From positions 275,428-339,427 of the forward strand of contig NZ_LMUH01000009.1 in the NCBI RefSeq assembly GCF_009766105.1: a stretch of 64,000 nt of DNA. The letters are read 5' to 3'. Below, one piece after another: positions 24,936 to 33,386 of the stretch (positions are counted from its first letter, which is position 1; each line of letters opens with the position of its first letter). The notes beneath the pieces are model-generated. The model did no database searches and was not told where the DNA came from. It saw only the letters and a list, made by a program, of their open reading frames with translations. Source of the DNA: Granulicella sp. S156. Lineage in GTDB: Bacteria; Acidobacteriota; Terriglobia; Terriglobales; Acidobacteriaceae. Position numbers and translations under genes: made by a program.

Positions 24936-24977
24936 CAGCTTAGGAAAGAGCATCCTACACTCCTAATCATCTTAGGA
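24932..24977 (+). promoter_or_regulatory. Promoter and inverted-repeat operator of padR-ADOP
   Basis: TTGACA (24932-24937) and TACACT (24956-24961), 18 bp apart, form a good sigma-70 promoter. Two inverted repeats overlap it: TAGGA-N7-TCCTA (24941-24957, written with the flanking bases) and TCCTAA-N5-TTAGGA (24961-24977); the latter also covers the ribosome-binding AGGAGG. Probable PadR autoregulation. Confidence 0.6.
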
Positions 24978-24983
24978 GGACGC

Positions 24984-25325
24984 ATGTCCAGCCAGGCCCA
25001 GCTTCTCCCCGGCACGCTCGACCTTCTCATCCTGAAAGCCGTCAGCCTCGGCCCGCTCCACGGCTACGGCATTCTTCTGCGCATCGGGCAAATCTCCAAC
25101 CAGGCACTCCTCATTGAGCAGGGTGCGCTGTATCCGGCCTTGTTTCGCCTGGTACGCCAGGGGCTTCTGACGGCGAGTTGGGGTACATCGGAAAACAATC
25201 GTCGCGCCAAGTTCTACGAGCTCACAATCACAGGCCGCAAGCGTTTCCGCGAGGAGACACAGGACTGGAACCGTCTCGCCTCAGCCATAGCCGTTGCCCT
25301 CGCTGCACAACCGGAGGAACTATGA
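24984..25325 (+). CDS. PadR-family transcriptional regulator
   Basis: A 113-residue PadR regulator of the short type: QLLPGTLDLLILKAVSLGPLHGYGILLRIGQIS followed by the wing LLIEQGALYPALFRLVRQGLLTASWGTSENNRRAKFYELTITGRKRF. In Acidobacteria such genes almost always precede an ADOP-type permease, as here, and repress it. Its TGA overlaps the permease ATG (ATGA at 25322). TTAGGAGGA before the ATG is both ribosome-binding site and part of a palindrome. Confidence 0.93.
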   Translation: MSSQAQLLPGTLDLLILKAVSLGPLHGYGILLRIGQISNQALLIEQGALYPALFRLVRQGLLTASWGTSENNRRAKFYELTITGRKRFREETQDWNRLASAIAVALAAQPEEL

Positions 25326-27973
25326 GCCTCTTCATCTCTCTTCGCTCCCTCGTCTCTACTCTTCTTCATCATTCGCCGCCTGATGGCGAGATGGAAGAGG
25401 AGCTTCGCTCGCACATCCAGCACCGCGCCGACGATCTCGAACGCTCCGGCCTGGGTCGCGCAGAGGCCGAGCATCGCGCGCGCGTCGAGTTCGGCGGTTA
25501 CGAGCGATACAGGCAGGAGAGCCACGAAGCTCTCGGTGGCCAGTTCTTCCAAACCCTCTGGCAGGACATATGCTTCGGCCTCCGGGTGTTGTGCAAGAAC
25601 CCCGGCTTCACCGCTGTTGCCGTTTTGACTCTGGCCTTTGGAATCGGCGCGAACGCCGTCGTCTTCAGCGTGCTGAATGCGCTCATCCTCCGCCCGCTCA
25701 ATGTTCCGCAGTCGCAGAGCCTCTTCATGATCGAGCCCGGCGGGGAGAGCACCCCGACGCAGTCTTACCCCGACTACGTCGACCTGCGTGACCGCAACCG
25801 CAGCTTTGAGGGCCTGGCCGCATACGATATGGCTCCCGCAGGCCTCAACGCTGGCGGCAAAGCGTCTCCTGTCTGGCTCTATGAGACGAGCGGGAACTAC
25901 TTCGACGTCCTGAACATTCGGCCGTATCTTGGCCGCTTCTTCCATCGCTCCGATGAACACGGACCGAACGGCAGCCCTTACATCGTGCTCAGCTATGGAT
26001 ACTGGCAGAGTCATTTTCAGGGCGATCCCGGTGTGGTGGGGCGCACGGTTCAGCTCAATCAGCATCCCTTTACGATTCTCGGTGTGGCGCCGCCGGAGTT
26101 TCGCGGTAGCGAACTGCTCTTCGCTCCCGATTTCTGGGTGCCGATCATGAACACGGAACAGGTGCTGGGTGCAAACAGACTGAATGATCGAGCAAGCGAG
26201 GGCATATGGCTGGTGGGACATCTGAAACCCGGTGTCACCCCTGCGCAGGCAACGGACGATCTGGCCTCCGTCGCCGCCTACCTGGGTAAGAACTATCCAA
26301 AGGAAGACGGAAAGATAAGCTTCTCCCTGTCGCGGCCGGGGCTGGTAGGCAATATGCTCGGTCGTCCGGTACGGGCCTTCGTTAGCGGGTTGATGTTGCT
26401 GGCAGGGTTGATTCTGCTTGCGGCCTGCGCCAACCTGGGCAGCCTCTTTGCGGCTCGTGCTGCAGACCGTGCCAGGGAGATCGCGCTGCGGCTCGCTCTG
26501 GGATCGAGTCGCAAACGCATTCTTCGCCAACTGCTCACAGAGGCCGTTCTGGTCTCGTTGATTGGAGGCGTTGCCGGTCTCCTGGGCGGTATCGTACTGT
26601 TGCACTGGCTGAGCGCGTGGCAACCCGTACCCAATATGCCCGTCAATCTGCCCGTGAACCCGGATGCATCCGTCTATGGAGTCGCTTTGCTGCTGGCGTT
26701 GGCCAGCGGACTTCTCTTTGGCATGGTTCCTGTGCGGCAGGTGCTTCGGTCCGATCCCTGGCAGGTCGTCAAATCGGGCTCACTCAGCTCAGTCGGACGG
26801 CGTTTTGCGGCGCGCGACCTGCTGCTCGTCCTCCAGATCGCGATCTGCGCCGTGCTGGTTACCTCCTCGCTGGTCGCAGTGCGCGGGCTGGTTCGCTCGC
26901 TGCATAGCAACTTCGGCTTTCGGCCACAGGGCGTGATGCTGGTAGACACCGATCTCGACATGGGAGGGTACTCCGGCGATCGTGTCGCTCCCATGCAGCG
27001 GCGCATGCTCGATGCGGTAGAGACGATACCGGGGGCGACAGCCGTGGGACTGAGCGACCGGCTGCCATTGTCCCTGGGTTGGAACTCCTCATCTGTCTTT
27101 AGCGACAACACGGCCGACCTGAGCCTATCGAAGGCCGCAGCCGAAGCCCTCACATACAACATATCTCCCGGATACTTTACTGCGGCGGGCACCGCCATGC
27201 TGGCGGGGAGAATCTTCACTTGGCATGATGACGCTCATGCGCCGCGTGTGGCCGTAGTGAACCAGGAATTTGCCCGTCGAGTCCTCGGCTCCGCGACAGA
27301 CGCCGTAGGCCGATACTTCAAGAGAGAAGATGGTACGCGCATCGAAGTGGTAGGTCTGGTGGAGGACGGAAAGTACAAGACCCTCACCGAAGATCCGCAA
27401 CCGGCGATGTTCTTGCCCATCCTGCAGTCGCCGTCGAGCGCGACTTTCCTGCTGATACGTTCGGACCGGGATCCTCGGCAGCTGGCGGAGGCCATCGATG
27501 GCAAGCTGCGTGCTCTGGACCCGGGGCTGCCTCTTAAGATTAAGACGTGGAACACAGAGTTGAACAGCGCACTGTTTGCCTCTCGTGTGGCGACGATCGC
27601 GCTTGGAGTGCTCGGCGCTCTGGGTGCGATGCTCGCAATCACCGGGATCTTTGGCATGGCCGCCTACTCGGTGAGCAAACGTCTGCGCGAGTTGGGAATC
27701 CGCATCGCCCTGGGCGCACAGCGAAGGGAAGTGCTACGCGCGGCGCTGGGGAGAGCCTGGCGTCTGTTGGCCATTGGCTCAGTGGTGGGCCTGCTTCTAG
27801 GGATTGCAGCCTCCAGAATGCTGTCTGCCATCGTCTATCAGGCGACTCCACGCGATCCGCTGGTTCTGGGCGGTGTTGTTCTGGCCATGCTGCTGCTGGG
27901 GCTGCTGGCCACCTGGATCCCCGCGCAACGCGCCTTAGCAGCCGATCCACTGGCGCTGTTGCGAGAGCAGTGA
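25322..27973 (+). CDS. ADOP-family ABC permease (MacB/FtsX type)
   Basis: An 883-residue inner-membrane protein of the Acidobacterial duplicated orphan permease family. Order: a cytoplasmic prefix (EMEEELRSHIQHRADDLERSGLGRAEAEHRARVEFGG), a first membrane helix (GFTAVAVLTLAFGIGANAVVFSVLNALILRPL), a MacB-like periplasmic domain, an FtsX block with three helices (about residues 350-480), a second MacB-like domain and a second FtsX block ending near ADPLALLREQ. No ATP-binding subunit is nearby, as is usual for the family. Function is unknown; relatives export peptides or antibiotics. The neighbouring peptide-like cluster makes export of its product an idea, not evidence. Confidence 0.93.
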   Translation: MSLFISLRSLVSTLLHHSPPDGEMEEELRSHIQHRADDLERSGLGRAEAEHRARVEFGGYERYRQESHEALGGQFFQTLWQDICFGLRVLCKNPGFTAVAVLTLAFGIGANAVVFSVLNALILRPLNVPQSQSLFMIEPGGESTPTQSYPDYVDLRDRNRSFEGLAAYDMAPAGLNAGGKASPVWLYETSGNYFDVLNIRPYLGRFFHRSDEHGPNGSPYIVLSYGYWQSHFQGDPGVVGRTVQLNQHPFTILGVAPPEFRGSELLFAPDFWVPIMNTEQVLGANRLNDRASEGIWLVGHLKPGVTPAQATDDLASVAAYLGKNYPKEDGKISFSLSRPGLVGNMLGRPVRAFVSGLMLLAGLILLAACANLGSLFAARAADRAREIALRLALGSSRKRILRQLLTEAVLVSLIGGVAGLLGGIVLLHWLSAWQPVPNMPVNLPVNPDASVYGVALLLALASGLLFGMVPVRQVLRSDPWQVVKSGSLSSVGRRFAARDLLLVLQIAICAVLVTSSLVAVRGLVRSLHSNFGFRPQGVMLVDTDLDMGGYSGDRVAPMQRRMLDAVETIPGATAVGLSDRLPLSLGWNSSSVFSDNTADLSLSKAAAEALTYNISPGYFTAAGTAMLAGRIFTWHDDAHAPRVAVVNQEFARRVLGSATDAVGRYFKREDGTRIEVVGLVEDGKYKTLTEDPQPAMFLPILQSPSSATFLLIRSDRDPRQLAEAIDGKLRALDPGLPLKIKTWNTELNSALFASRVATIALGVLGALGAMLAITGIFGMAAYSVSKRLRELGIRIALGAQRREVLRAALGRAWRLLAIGSVVGLLLGIAASRMLSAIVYQATPRDPLVLGGVVLAMLLLGLLATWIPAQRALAADPLALLREQ

Positions 27974-28012
27974 AGAACGCCTTCCGGCATGTACTTGATT
28001 TTTAGGGGGGGG

Positions 28013-28052
28013 GCCTGATCGGGATCGAACCGATGACCTCTTCCATGCCATG
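28013..28052. repeat. attL-like copy of the tRNA-Ala 3' half (island left edge)
   Basis: Bases 28014-28052 are identical over 39 bp to 33394-33432, the 3' half of the tRNA-Ala(GGC) gene (anticodon loop through acceptor). The copy has no 5' half, so it is not a functional tRNA. A run of ten G (28004-28013) precedes it. It marks the far end of DNA that integrated into the tRNA gene. Confidence 0.85.
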
Positions 28053-28172
28053 TTGCGTCAGGACCATAAATTATTGACGAAAAGGCACTTATGAACTGGC
28101 AAAGTCGGCCCAATCGGCGGTATTTGCGACAAAAATGCTACAAACTTTTTGCTACTCAAACAGCGGGCCACA

Positions 28173-28196
28173 GGGCTGATCGTGTGGGATCAGCCC
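28173..28196 (-). terminator. Terminator hairpin after the Fic gene
   Basis: A perfect 9-bp inverted repeat (GGGCTGATC and complement) with a 6-nt loop lies about 85 bases past the Fic stop. Nothing else that looks coding is visible in 28053-28279. Confidence 0.55.
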
Positions 28197-28279
28197 GCTT
28201 CATCTAAAGTCACGCACACCCGCCAACACCCGATTGCAAATCTTGCGCCGGTCCATCTTGCGACTCCAATTCCCTTCGA

Positions 28280-29395
28280 TCAGAGCACTCCGTTCGCTAC
28301 GAGTGCCTCGTATTCTGCTGCCAGCCGGTAACGACGCGCTTTCTTTGAAGGATTGCTGACGATCAAAAATCCATCTTCAACCCAACTCTGGCACAGCACG
28401 GCGGCAGCGCGGGACTGTAGTCCGAACAGATCTCCGATCGCCTTCGCCGTCACCTCTTGCGACCGCTCGAAGAGTTCGAGAGCTCTGCGCTGCCTCGAAT
28501 CGAGTCTCCGAAGGACGCGGGTTTGGTCCGAACTACCTCGCCCAGCCTCGGCCCGCGCCTGGGCCTCGACCTTCTGGAAGGAGACGGCCATGCCTTCGAC
28601 GAAGTAGCCAATCCACTTGGTGATGTCCGCTTCTGCTCGGCCAAGGTAGTAGTTATGAGACGGACCAACCGTCAGCGCTTCGTAATAATCCTGGAGCTTC
28701 TGAGCGTAATACTCCTCAAGCGCATAAAGACCCTTCAGGCCATATCCACGCAAGTGCAGAACGAGCGTTGTCAGAAGCCGCGCCGTCCGCCCGTTCCCGT
28801 CGTAGTACGGATGGATGGTCGCGTACTGATAGTGGGCGATCGCGGCCTTGATCGGCACTGGTAGATCGTCTTTGCTGTTGATCCATTGGACGAGCTGCGC
28901 CATGAGCGCCGGCACATCTTTCGCCTCCGGCGGCATATAAACGATCGCTTGTGATCGGCTATCGCGGATGACGTTCTGCCCGTCGCGGTACGGAGTAGGC
29001 TTGATGCGCTTCTTCCCCGCGCTCATCACTAACGCATGAAGGCGCTGCACTCCCGATTCGGTGACGGAGCTGTTCGCCTTGGCGAGACGCTCTACCTCGT
29101 CGAGGGCCGCATAATAGCCGCGGACCTCATCCTGGTCCCGCTCTCGTCCCGGGAAATGCTGGTTCTCGGCAATCACCTGCGCGACCTGCTGTTGCGTGAG
29201 GCGATTGCCCTCGATCATCGTCGAATAGTGGGTAGAGAACAGCCGCGCGGTTTCGCGGAGCGTCGCAAGAACTCTCGGCGTAATCGGCAGTGTCTGGATC
29301 GACTGCCTGACCGCCTCGATACGCATCAGGTCATTGGCAATGGCGGCCGTGATCGTGAACTTCGTGGACAGTACGGTTGGTTTCCGGGACCTCAT
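28280..29395 (-). CDS. Fic-domain AMPylator-type protein with inhibitory helix and C-terminal winged helix
   Basis: A 371-residue Fic protein that would transfer AMP (or another nucleotide part) to a target hydroxyl. The active-site loop H195-PYYDGNGRTAR is intact. The N-terminal inhibitory motif [S/T]xxxE[G/N] is seen in STMIEGN (58-64), the class II auto-inhibited type. A C-terminal winged-helix-like region (about 300-370: RRALELFERSQEVTAKAIGDLFGLQSRAAAVLCQSWVEDGFLIV) may bind DNA or partners. ATG at 29395 is chosen because GGAG lies five bases upstream; GTG at 29401 is the longer option. It lies in the tRNA-linked island. The 29402-29742 gap upstream holds its promoter but no supported gene. 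Confidence 0.92.
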   Translation of the reverse strand: MRSRKPTVLSTKFTITAAIANDLMRIEAVRQSIQTLPITPRVLATLRETARLFSTHYSTMIEGNRLTQQQVAQVIAENQHFPGRERDQDEVRGYYAALDEVERLAKANSSVTESGVQRLHALVMSAGKKRIKPTPYRDGQNVIRDSRSQAIVYMPPEAKDVPALMAQLVQWINSKDDLPVPIKAAIAHYQYATIHPYYDGNGRTARLLTTLVLHLRGYGLKGLYALEEYYAQKLQDYYEALTVGPSHNYYLGRAEADITKWIGYFVEGMAVSFQKVEAQARAEAGRGSSDQTRVLRRLDSRQRRALELFERSQEVTAKAIGDLFGLQSRAAAVLCQSWVEDGFLIVSNPSKKARRYRLAAEYEALVANGVL

Positions 29396-29430
29396 CAGCA
29401 CTCCACAGCAAGTTAGGCGCTTACCGTTAT

Positions 29431-29463
29431 ATTGCGATTATAATGCGAACATTATGCGAATAA
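29431..29463 (-). promoter_or_regulatory. Fic promoter with three 11-bp-phased repeats
   Basis: TGCGA occurs at 29433, 29444 and 29455, exactly 11 bp apart, inside near-repeats ATTGCGATTAT, AATGCGAACAT and TATGCGAATAA. On the minus strand a perfect -10, TATAAT, covers 29442-29437. A regulator binding one face of the helix, perhaps the Fic protein's own winged helix, could act here. Confidence 0.5.
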
Positions 29464-29742
29464 ACGGCGTTTATTTCATGCCTACCCCTCCCTTAGCCTT
29501 CAAGGCAGGGGGCGGGGTAATGCATCCCCGAACGGAAACAATTCTGCTTAATGGTCACTAGAACTGAGTAAACTTGCCGTCCGGTAATTTTAGGCGGGAT
29601 TACTGCAATACACCCCACAACAGACCGTATCGCTGCTCAAGCAGAAGCACAAAAGTTTTGCGTCACTCAGAAAGAACTTTGAGAAGCTTTTGGGCAAAGC
29701 CACCGAATCGTTTCTCCTCGCTTTCAATAATCGATCCACCCA

Positions 29743-29950
29743 TCAGTACCGAATCCGATTAGGCAATTCGCTACTCATGTGACCGGCCAGACCAACAGAA
29801 CTCCATGCCGTCCAAGAACCCACGACGTAAAGGTTCTGTCTGGCTCGAGAGACAGCGACGTTTAAAATATTAGGTGTTCCCGCAGCCCACTCTCGAGCAC
29901 CATTCTGAGATTTATCAGGCGCTCCTAACAGCAACACGACGGTGTCAGGC
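29743..29950 (-). pseudogene. C-terminal fragment of a superfamily 1 helicase
   Basis: About 65 residues ending at the stop near 29743: DTVVLLLGAP followed by NILNVAVSRARQNLYVVGSW. NVAVSRAR is the conserved motif VI region of AAA_12/UvrD-like helicases, whose Arg contacts ATP. All upstream helicase domains are missing, and the similarity ends at about 29950 where dehydrogenase sequence begins on the opposite strand. It cannot be functional. Confidence 0.7.
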
Positions 29951-29992
29951 GGGCATGTCCACGCGCCCGCACCTGTTTCCAGAATCGCAAAC

Positions 29993-30176
29993 TCTTGTCG
30001 ACCCGCGCCGCATCGTCATCTTGACCGACAACCTGGATGATGTAGCTGCTGCCGCCCTTGCTAACCCCGGCATGTCCTGCTTCGCCGCGCTGGTCGAGCG
30101 CGCCCGCTTCCAGGCTGGCGAGACTGTACTCATCAACGGTGCAACCGGCGCTGCAGGGCTCGTCGCCGTTCAGGTC
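29993..30176 (+). pseudogene. Internal fragment of a zinc-free medium-chain alcohol dehydrogenase/quinone reductase
   Basis: About 60 residues matching the middle of MDR enzymes: LVDPRRIVILTDNLDDVAAAALANPGMSCFAALVERARFQAGETVLINGATGAAGLVAVQ, with the nucleotide-binding GATGAAG. The N-terminal catalytic domain and the rest of the Rossmann domain are absent. It is joined at about 30176 to a CoA-transferase fragment on the other strand. Confidence 0.7.
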
Positions 30177-30557
30177 CCTCCCCATACCCGATCCAGCGAT
30201 CACGTGGCCTAGCCCAAGCGCACGGATTCCGTCGAGCGGCGTCACGCCTCCTTCCCGGAATGGACTTGGATCTGTCTCTCCGATCTTTTCAAGCCGGATC
30301 AGCGGATCCTGTGAGAGAACCTCCGTGTACTGCAGTTCTTTGAGGAACTCCTCCGTGGTGCGAAGCATGGGCATGACAAGCCCCGCCTCAGCTCCAGCGC
30401 TTTCCAATTCATCGGCGCGCCACTGCAAGATGGCGTTTCGAACAGCCCTTGTATTTTCGCCGCAGCGCAGAAAGCTGATCGCACGAGAGCGCAATCGTGG
30501 AAAGATATTGAGGGGCATGACGAAGCGACCATCGCGTGTCTCGTGGAAAAAAGGCAT
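30177..30557 (-). pseudogene. Internal fragment of a CaiB/BaiF family III CoA-transferase
   Basis: About 125 residues starting MPFFHETRDGRFVMPLN, with the segments WRADELESAGAEAGLVMPMLRTTEEFL and PLDGIRALGLGHVIAGSGMG, which in this family precede the nucleotide/CoA domain (usually followed by ALHGADVL). The reading then runs into unrelated sequence near 30177. Both the N-terminus and the CoA-binding remainder are missing. Confidence 0.6.
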
Positions 30558-30605
30558 TACGATGAATGGGTTTCAGGATCGGAACCGAAAGAAGGCGGGT
30601 GCCCG

Positions 30606-31427
30606 CTAGCTCAGTAGCCTCATGATCAAGCGGTCGAATGTGCGGTCAGGCAGAAGCCATCGGAGAAACAGGATGGGGCTAGCTCCCATGGCACCGTGAT
30701 AGCGAGTTCGTGGCCGCGTGGCCCTGAGTGCTTTGACAATGAGATCGGAAATGACCCGAGGAGGCGTCATTTTACGCTGTCCGACGAGTGACTTACGCGT
30801 GGCGATCAAGAGATTTGCGTAGGCACCCTCAGCGGAAAATCGATCCACCTCTCCCGCAGCCACAGACGCCCATTCACTCTCCGTCCCGCCGGGCTCGATC
30901 ACGACTACATCAATACCAAACGGACGAACTTCCATCCTCAACGAATCCGAGTAGCCTTCCAGCGCAAACTTGGAGGCGTGATACCAACCAGCCAGGGGGA
31001 AGGCGCATTTACCCCCGATAGACGAGATATTAAATATCTTCCCGAACTTTCGAGCACGCATATGAGGCAGGCAAAGTTGCGTGAGCCGGGCAACTCCGAT
31101 GAGGTTGACCTCCATCTGGCGGCGGCCTACCTCCATCGGTACGTCCTCCAAAGCGCCCATCTGCCCGTATCCGGCATTGTTGATAAGCACATCAATCCGG
31201 CCTTGTTCGCGGACAATGCGTTCGACCGCAGCCACGATCGTTGCGTCCTCGGTGACGTCCAGCCCAATCGCTACACCGCCGGCGGCCTCGATATCGCGCA
31301 TACGCTCAACCCGGCGCGCCGCGCCATATACGGCGTAGCCCTCCGAAAGCAGTCGCAGGGCGAAGTCTTTACCAATTCCAGAGGATGCTCCAGTAATCAA
31401 GGCCACGGGTTTCGTTCCTATTGCCAT
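30606..31427 (-). CDS. Short-chain dehydrogenase/reductase (classical)
   Basis: A 273-residue SDR with every motif in place: TGASSGIG near residue 13, LINNAGYG near 88, catalytic Ser in FNISSIGG and YHASK for Tyr/Lys, and the PGG segment (VIEPGGTESEW). The first acidic residue after strand 2 is replaced by Arg (YGAARRVERM), which favours NADP. It resembles the 'oxidoreductase, SDR family' proteins often regulated by a divergent MerR gene, as here. GGAAG precedes the ATG. Among island genes it is one of the few intact ones. Confidence 0.9.
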   Translation of the reverse strand: MAIGTKPVALITGASSGIGKDFALRLLSEGYAVYGAARRVERMRDIEAAGGVAIGLDVTEDATIVAAVERIVREQGRIDVLINNAGYGQMGALEDVPMEVGRRQMEVNLIGVARLTQLCLPHMRARKFGKIFNISSIGGKCAFPLAGWYHASKFALEGYSDSLRMEVRPFGIDVVVIEPGGTESEWASVAAGEVDRFSAEGAYANLLIATRKSLVGQRKMTPPRVISDLIVKALRATRPRTRYHGAMGASPILFLRWLLPDRTFDRLIMRLLS

Positions 31428-31447
31428 CTTCCACTCACCTCAAAGCC

Positions 31448-31482
31448 TTGTTAGGCTCGATTCCTCACGCTACACTGTGGGG
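31448..31482 (+). promoter_or_regulatory. Divergent SDR/merR control region
   Basis: TTGTTA (31448-31453) and TACACT (31471-31476), 17 bp apart, form a plausible promoter for the MerR gene. The imperfect palindrome CCTCAC-N8-GTGGGG (31463-31482) surrounds the -10 and would suit a MerR dimer acting on both genes. Confidence 0.45.
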
Positions 31483-31506
31483 AAACCCGACAGTCAAGAG
31501 GTAACC

Positions 31507-32004
31507 ATGATGATCGGCGAAGTGGCAAAAATTGCGGGCTTATCGAAGGATGGCATTCGCCACTACGAGAAGCTGGGCTTGATAACGTCAACCGCTCGCC
31601 AGGCTGGGAGCAAGGTCTACCGCGACTACGATGCTTCCGTACTGCACACGATTGAGCAAATCCGAGGGGCGCAACACTTCTTGCGCCTCTCACTAAACGA
31701 GATCGGTCCTCTCTTCAAGGCGCTCGAAGATACACCTCCCACAGATGCGCAGAGGCTCGAATATCTCAAGGAACGCCTTGTGGTCGTCCGCAAACAGATA
31801 CTGAGCCTTCGAGAGGTAGAAGATCACCTTAGCGGAAAAATCAGCAGGTTGCGGAAGGAGCTTGCACGCGCTCGAAAGCTAGTCGCTTCCCCTGTAGCGG
31901 GTTCGGAGTGCCGTGACCCCGGCAACACGCGACCTCCCAAATCGCCGCCACGCAGGACAGCCGGGCTCGGTGCATACAGAAGCCAACAAGTTCAAATTGA
32001 TTGA
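31507..32004 (+). CDS. MerR-family transcriptional regulator
   Basis: About 165 residues: an N-terminal MerR winged helix (IGEVAKIAGLSKDGIRHYEKLGLITSTARQAGSKVYRDYDASVLHTIEQIRGAQHFLRLSLNEI), then a long coiled coil (LEYLKERLVVVRKQILSLREVEDHLSGKISRLRKELARARKL). It lacks the metal-binding cysteines of MerR/ZntR, so it belongs to the SoxR/small-molecule-type branch. The C-terminal tail after residue 135 is Pro/Arg-rich and may be read-through of decayed sequence. Starts at 31507 and 31510 both follow AAGAGG. Divergent from the SDR. Confidence 0.85.
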   Translation: MMIGEVAKIAGLSKDGIRHYEKLGLITSTARQAGSKVYRDYDASVLHTIEQIRGAQHFLRLSLNEIGPLFKALEDTPPTDAQRLEYLKERLVVVRKQILSLREVEDHLSGKISRLRKELARARKLVASPVAGSECRDPGNTRPPKSPPRRTAGLGAYRSQQVQID

Positions 32005-32431
32005 GAACGCTGGCGCGATTTTAACGAACGCCGCATCGATCAATTGCCTACGATCTGCGTTGCGGGGAGATGTGGCGGTCCGCAATGCAATCACAGCAGG
32101 CTCGTGAAGAGAGTTCACAAGGCCTCAGAGAGCGGCCGCTAAACTCCTTACAGTCTGCCCCACTACAACCATTCAACACTTAACTACTCCTGATACCAGT
32201 GGAGTAGAGCCATCTTCGAAGTCTCATCACTGTTAGATCACAGGTGCTAACGTAGTGCGCCCCAAGGGCCGTGACAGACTCTCTCATGACGGCATAGTTG
32301 TCGGTTCAAACGCATTAGCCCGATCTATTGGCGCGGCTATGGCAATTGCGTCGTCGAGAACCCGTCTTTCTCTACGCCCTTTTCTATCGGGGAGAGACAA
32401 TGGCGATTCATGACAAGCGATGAGGTGTTTG
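32005..32431. other. Non-coding stretch inside the island
   Basis: No frame here shows a recognisable protein, RNA gene or strong hairpin. It separates the MerR gene from the acyl-CoA ligase remnant and is probably degraded sequence. Confidence 0.5.
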
Positions 32432-32965
32432 ATGATTTACGTCCATTCGATGAGCCGTGCGGTCCAGTACTATCCGGAGCACGCAGCTTTCGTCAAAAGC
32501 GGGAATTCGATTACCTTCAGCGCATTGGACCGGCGAGTGCGAGCAATCGCAGGGGAATTGAGAGATCTCGGGTTTCTGAGAGGCGAACGGCTGGCATTCC
32601 TGTTGCCCAATGGCACCGAATACATTGAGCTGATCTACGCATGCAGTCTTTTGGGGGTCATCGCCGTCCCGATTAACACCCGATATGCCGGACCAGAGAT
32701 CGACCATGTGCTCGAGGACGCGAGCCCAAAGGGATTGATCCGACATTCAAGTCTGCCAAAACCCACCACAGCGGTGGAATGGGAGCGTGTTCTTGACGAG
32801 CATCCGTTCGAGGGAACCCACACCCAGTACGCCTTCGACTTCTATGAGCCCGATGCCACTCTGGTCTTGATCTATACCAGCGGTACAACGGGGCGCCCAA
32901 AGGGTGCGGCCCTGACTCATTCGAATATTTTTGCGAACATACACGATCTGCACTACTGGCTTGGC
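32432..32965 (+). pseudogene. N-terminal fragment of an AMP-forming acyl-CoA ligase
   Basis: About 178 residues of the acyl-CoA synthetase family: MSRAVQYYPEHAAFV at the start, LAFLLPNGTEYIELIYACSLLGVIAVPINTRY, and the P-loop-like LIYTSGTTGRPKGAALTHSNI, which binds ATP. A complete enzyme needs about 500 residues. Family similarity runs to HYWLG and a stop follows at 32966-32968, exactly where recombinase sequence begins in another frame. It is therefore cut by rearrangement, not by the window. Confidence 0.85.
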
Positions 32966-33356
32966 TAACTTCCGCAAGCGAGTGCTTCATAAACTCGCTC
33001 GCGATCTGGACCTGCCGAAGCTGACGTTTCAGGTGATCCGCAGAACGATTGCGACACTGGCCCAGAAGAAGGGCACAGTGAAGGTCGTTCAGGGATTGAT
33101 GCGGCATTCCCGAACCGCCACGACCACGGATGTCTATATGCAGGAGATTCCCGAGAGCGTGCAGTCCACTATGAACTCCATCAATCTGGAGTTGCGGCAA
33201 ATGCCCTCAAAAGCACATCGCAAGGCGGTGAAAGTGCTGACAGGTGCGTCGGCTTCAACTCGGCTCAAATCCAAGCGTGGAGCGGTATCTGTAAAGGTGT
33301 TTGAAAATTTGACACCAAATGACACCAAACGCTCCGGCAGGGAGGCAGCTCGGTAG
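32966..33356 (+). pseudogene. C-terminal part of a tyrosine recombinase (island integrase)
   Basis: The frame reads NFRKRVLHKLARDLDLPKLTFQVIRRTIATLAQ, then VQGLMRHSRTATTTDVYMQ, which are the Arg, His and Tyr boxes of phage-type integrases. The core-binding domain and the first catalytic Arg box are missing, so the enzyme is inactive. The tail (about 33180-33356) is basic. It ends 30 bases from the tRNA-Ala 3' end and points to it, the usual place for an integrase beside its attachment site. Confidence 0.85.
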
Positions 33357-33386
33357 TGCTAATCTATTCATTTGTAAGGGGTTGTT

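Noticed and set aside
25214-26623. 469-codon minus-strand ORF inside the ADOP permease gene
   Set aside because: Shadow of a strong gene in the opposite frame; composition is typical of antisense reading of GC-rich coding DNA.
28013-28052. Second tRNA-Ala gene
   Set aside because: Only the 3' half is present; the acceptor 5' strand and D arm are missing, so it is an attachment-site copy.
29593-29781. Plus-strand open frame of about 60 codons with a helical-looking product next to the helicase fragment
   Set aside because: No ATG, GTG or TTG near its beginning and no known similarity; it may be a further decayed remnant, but this cannot be supported.
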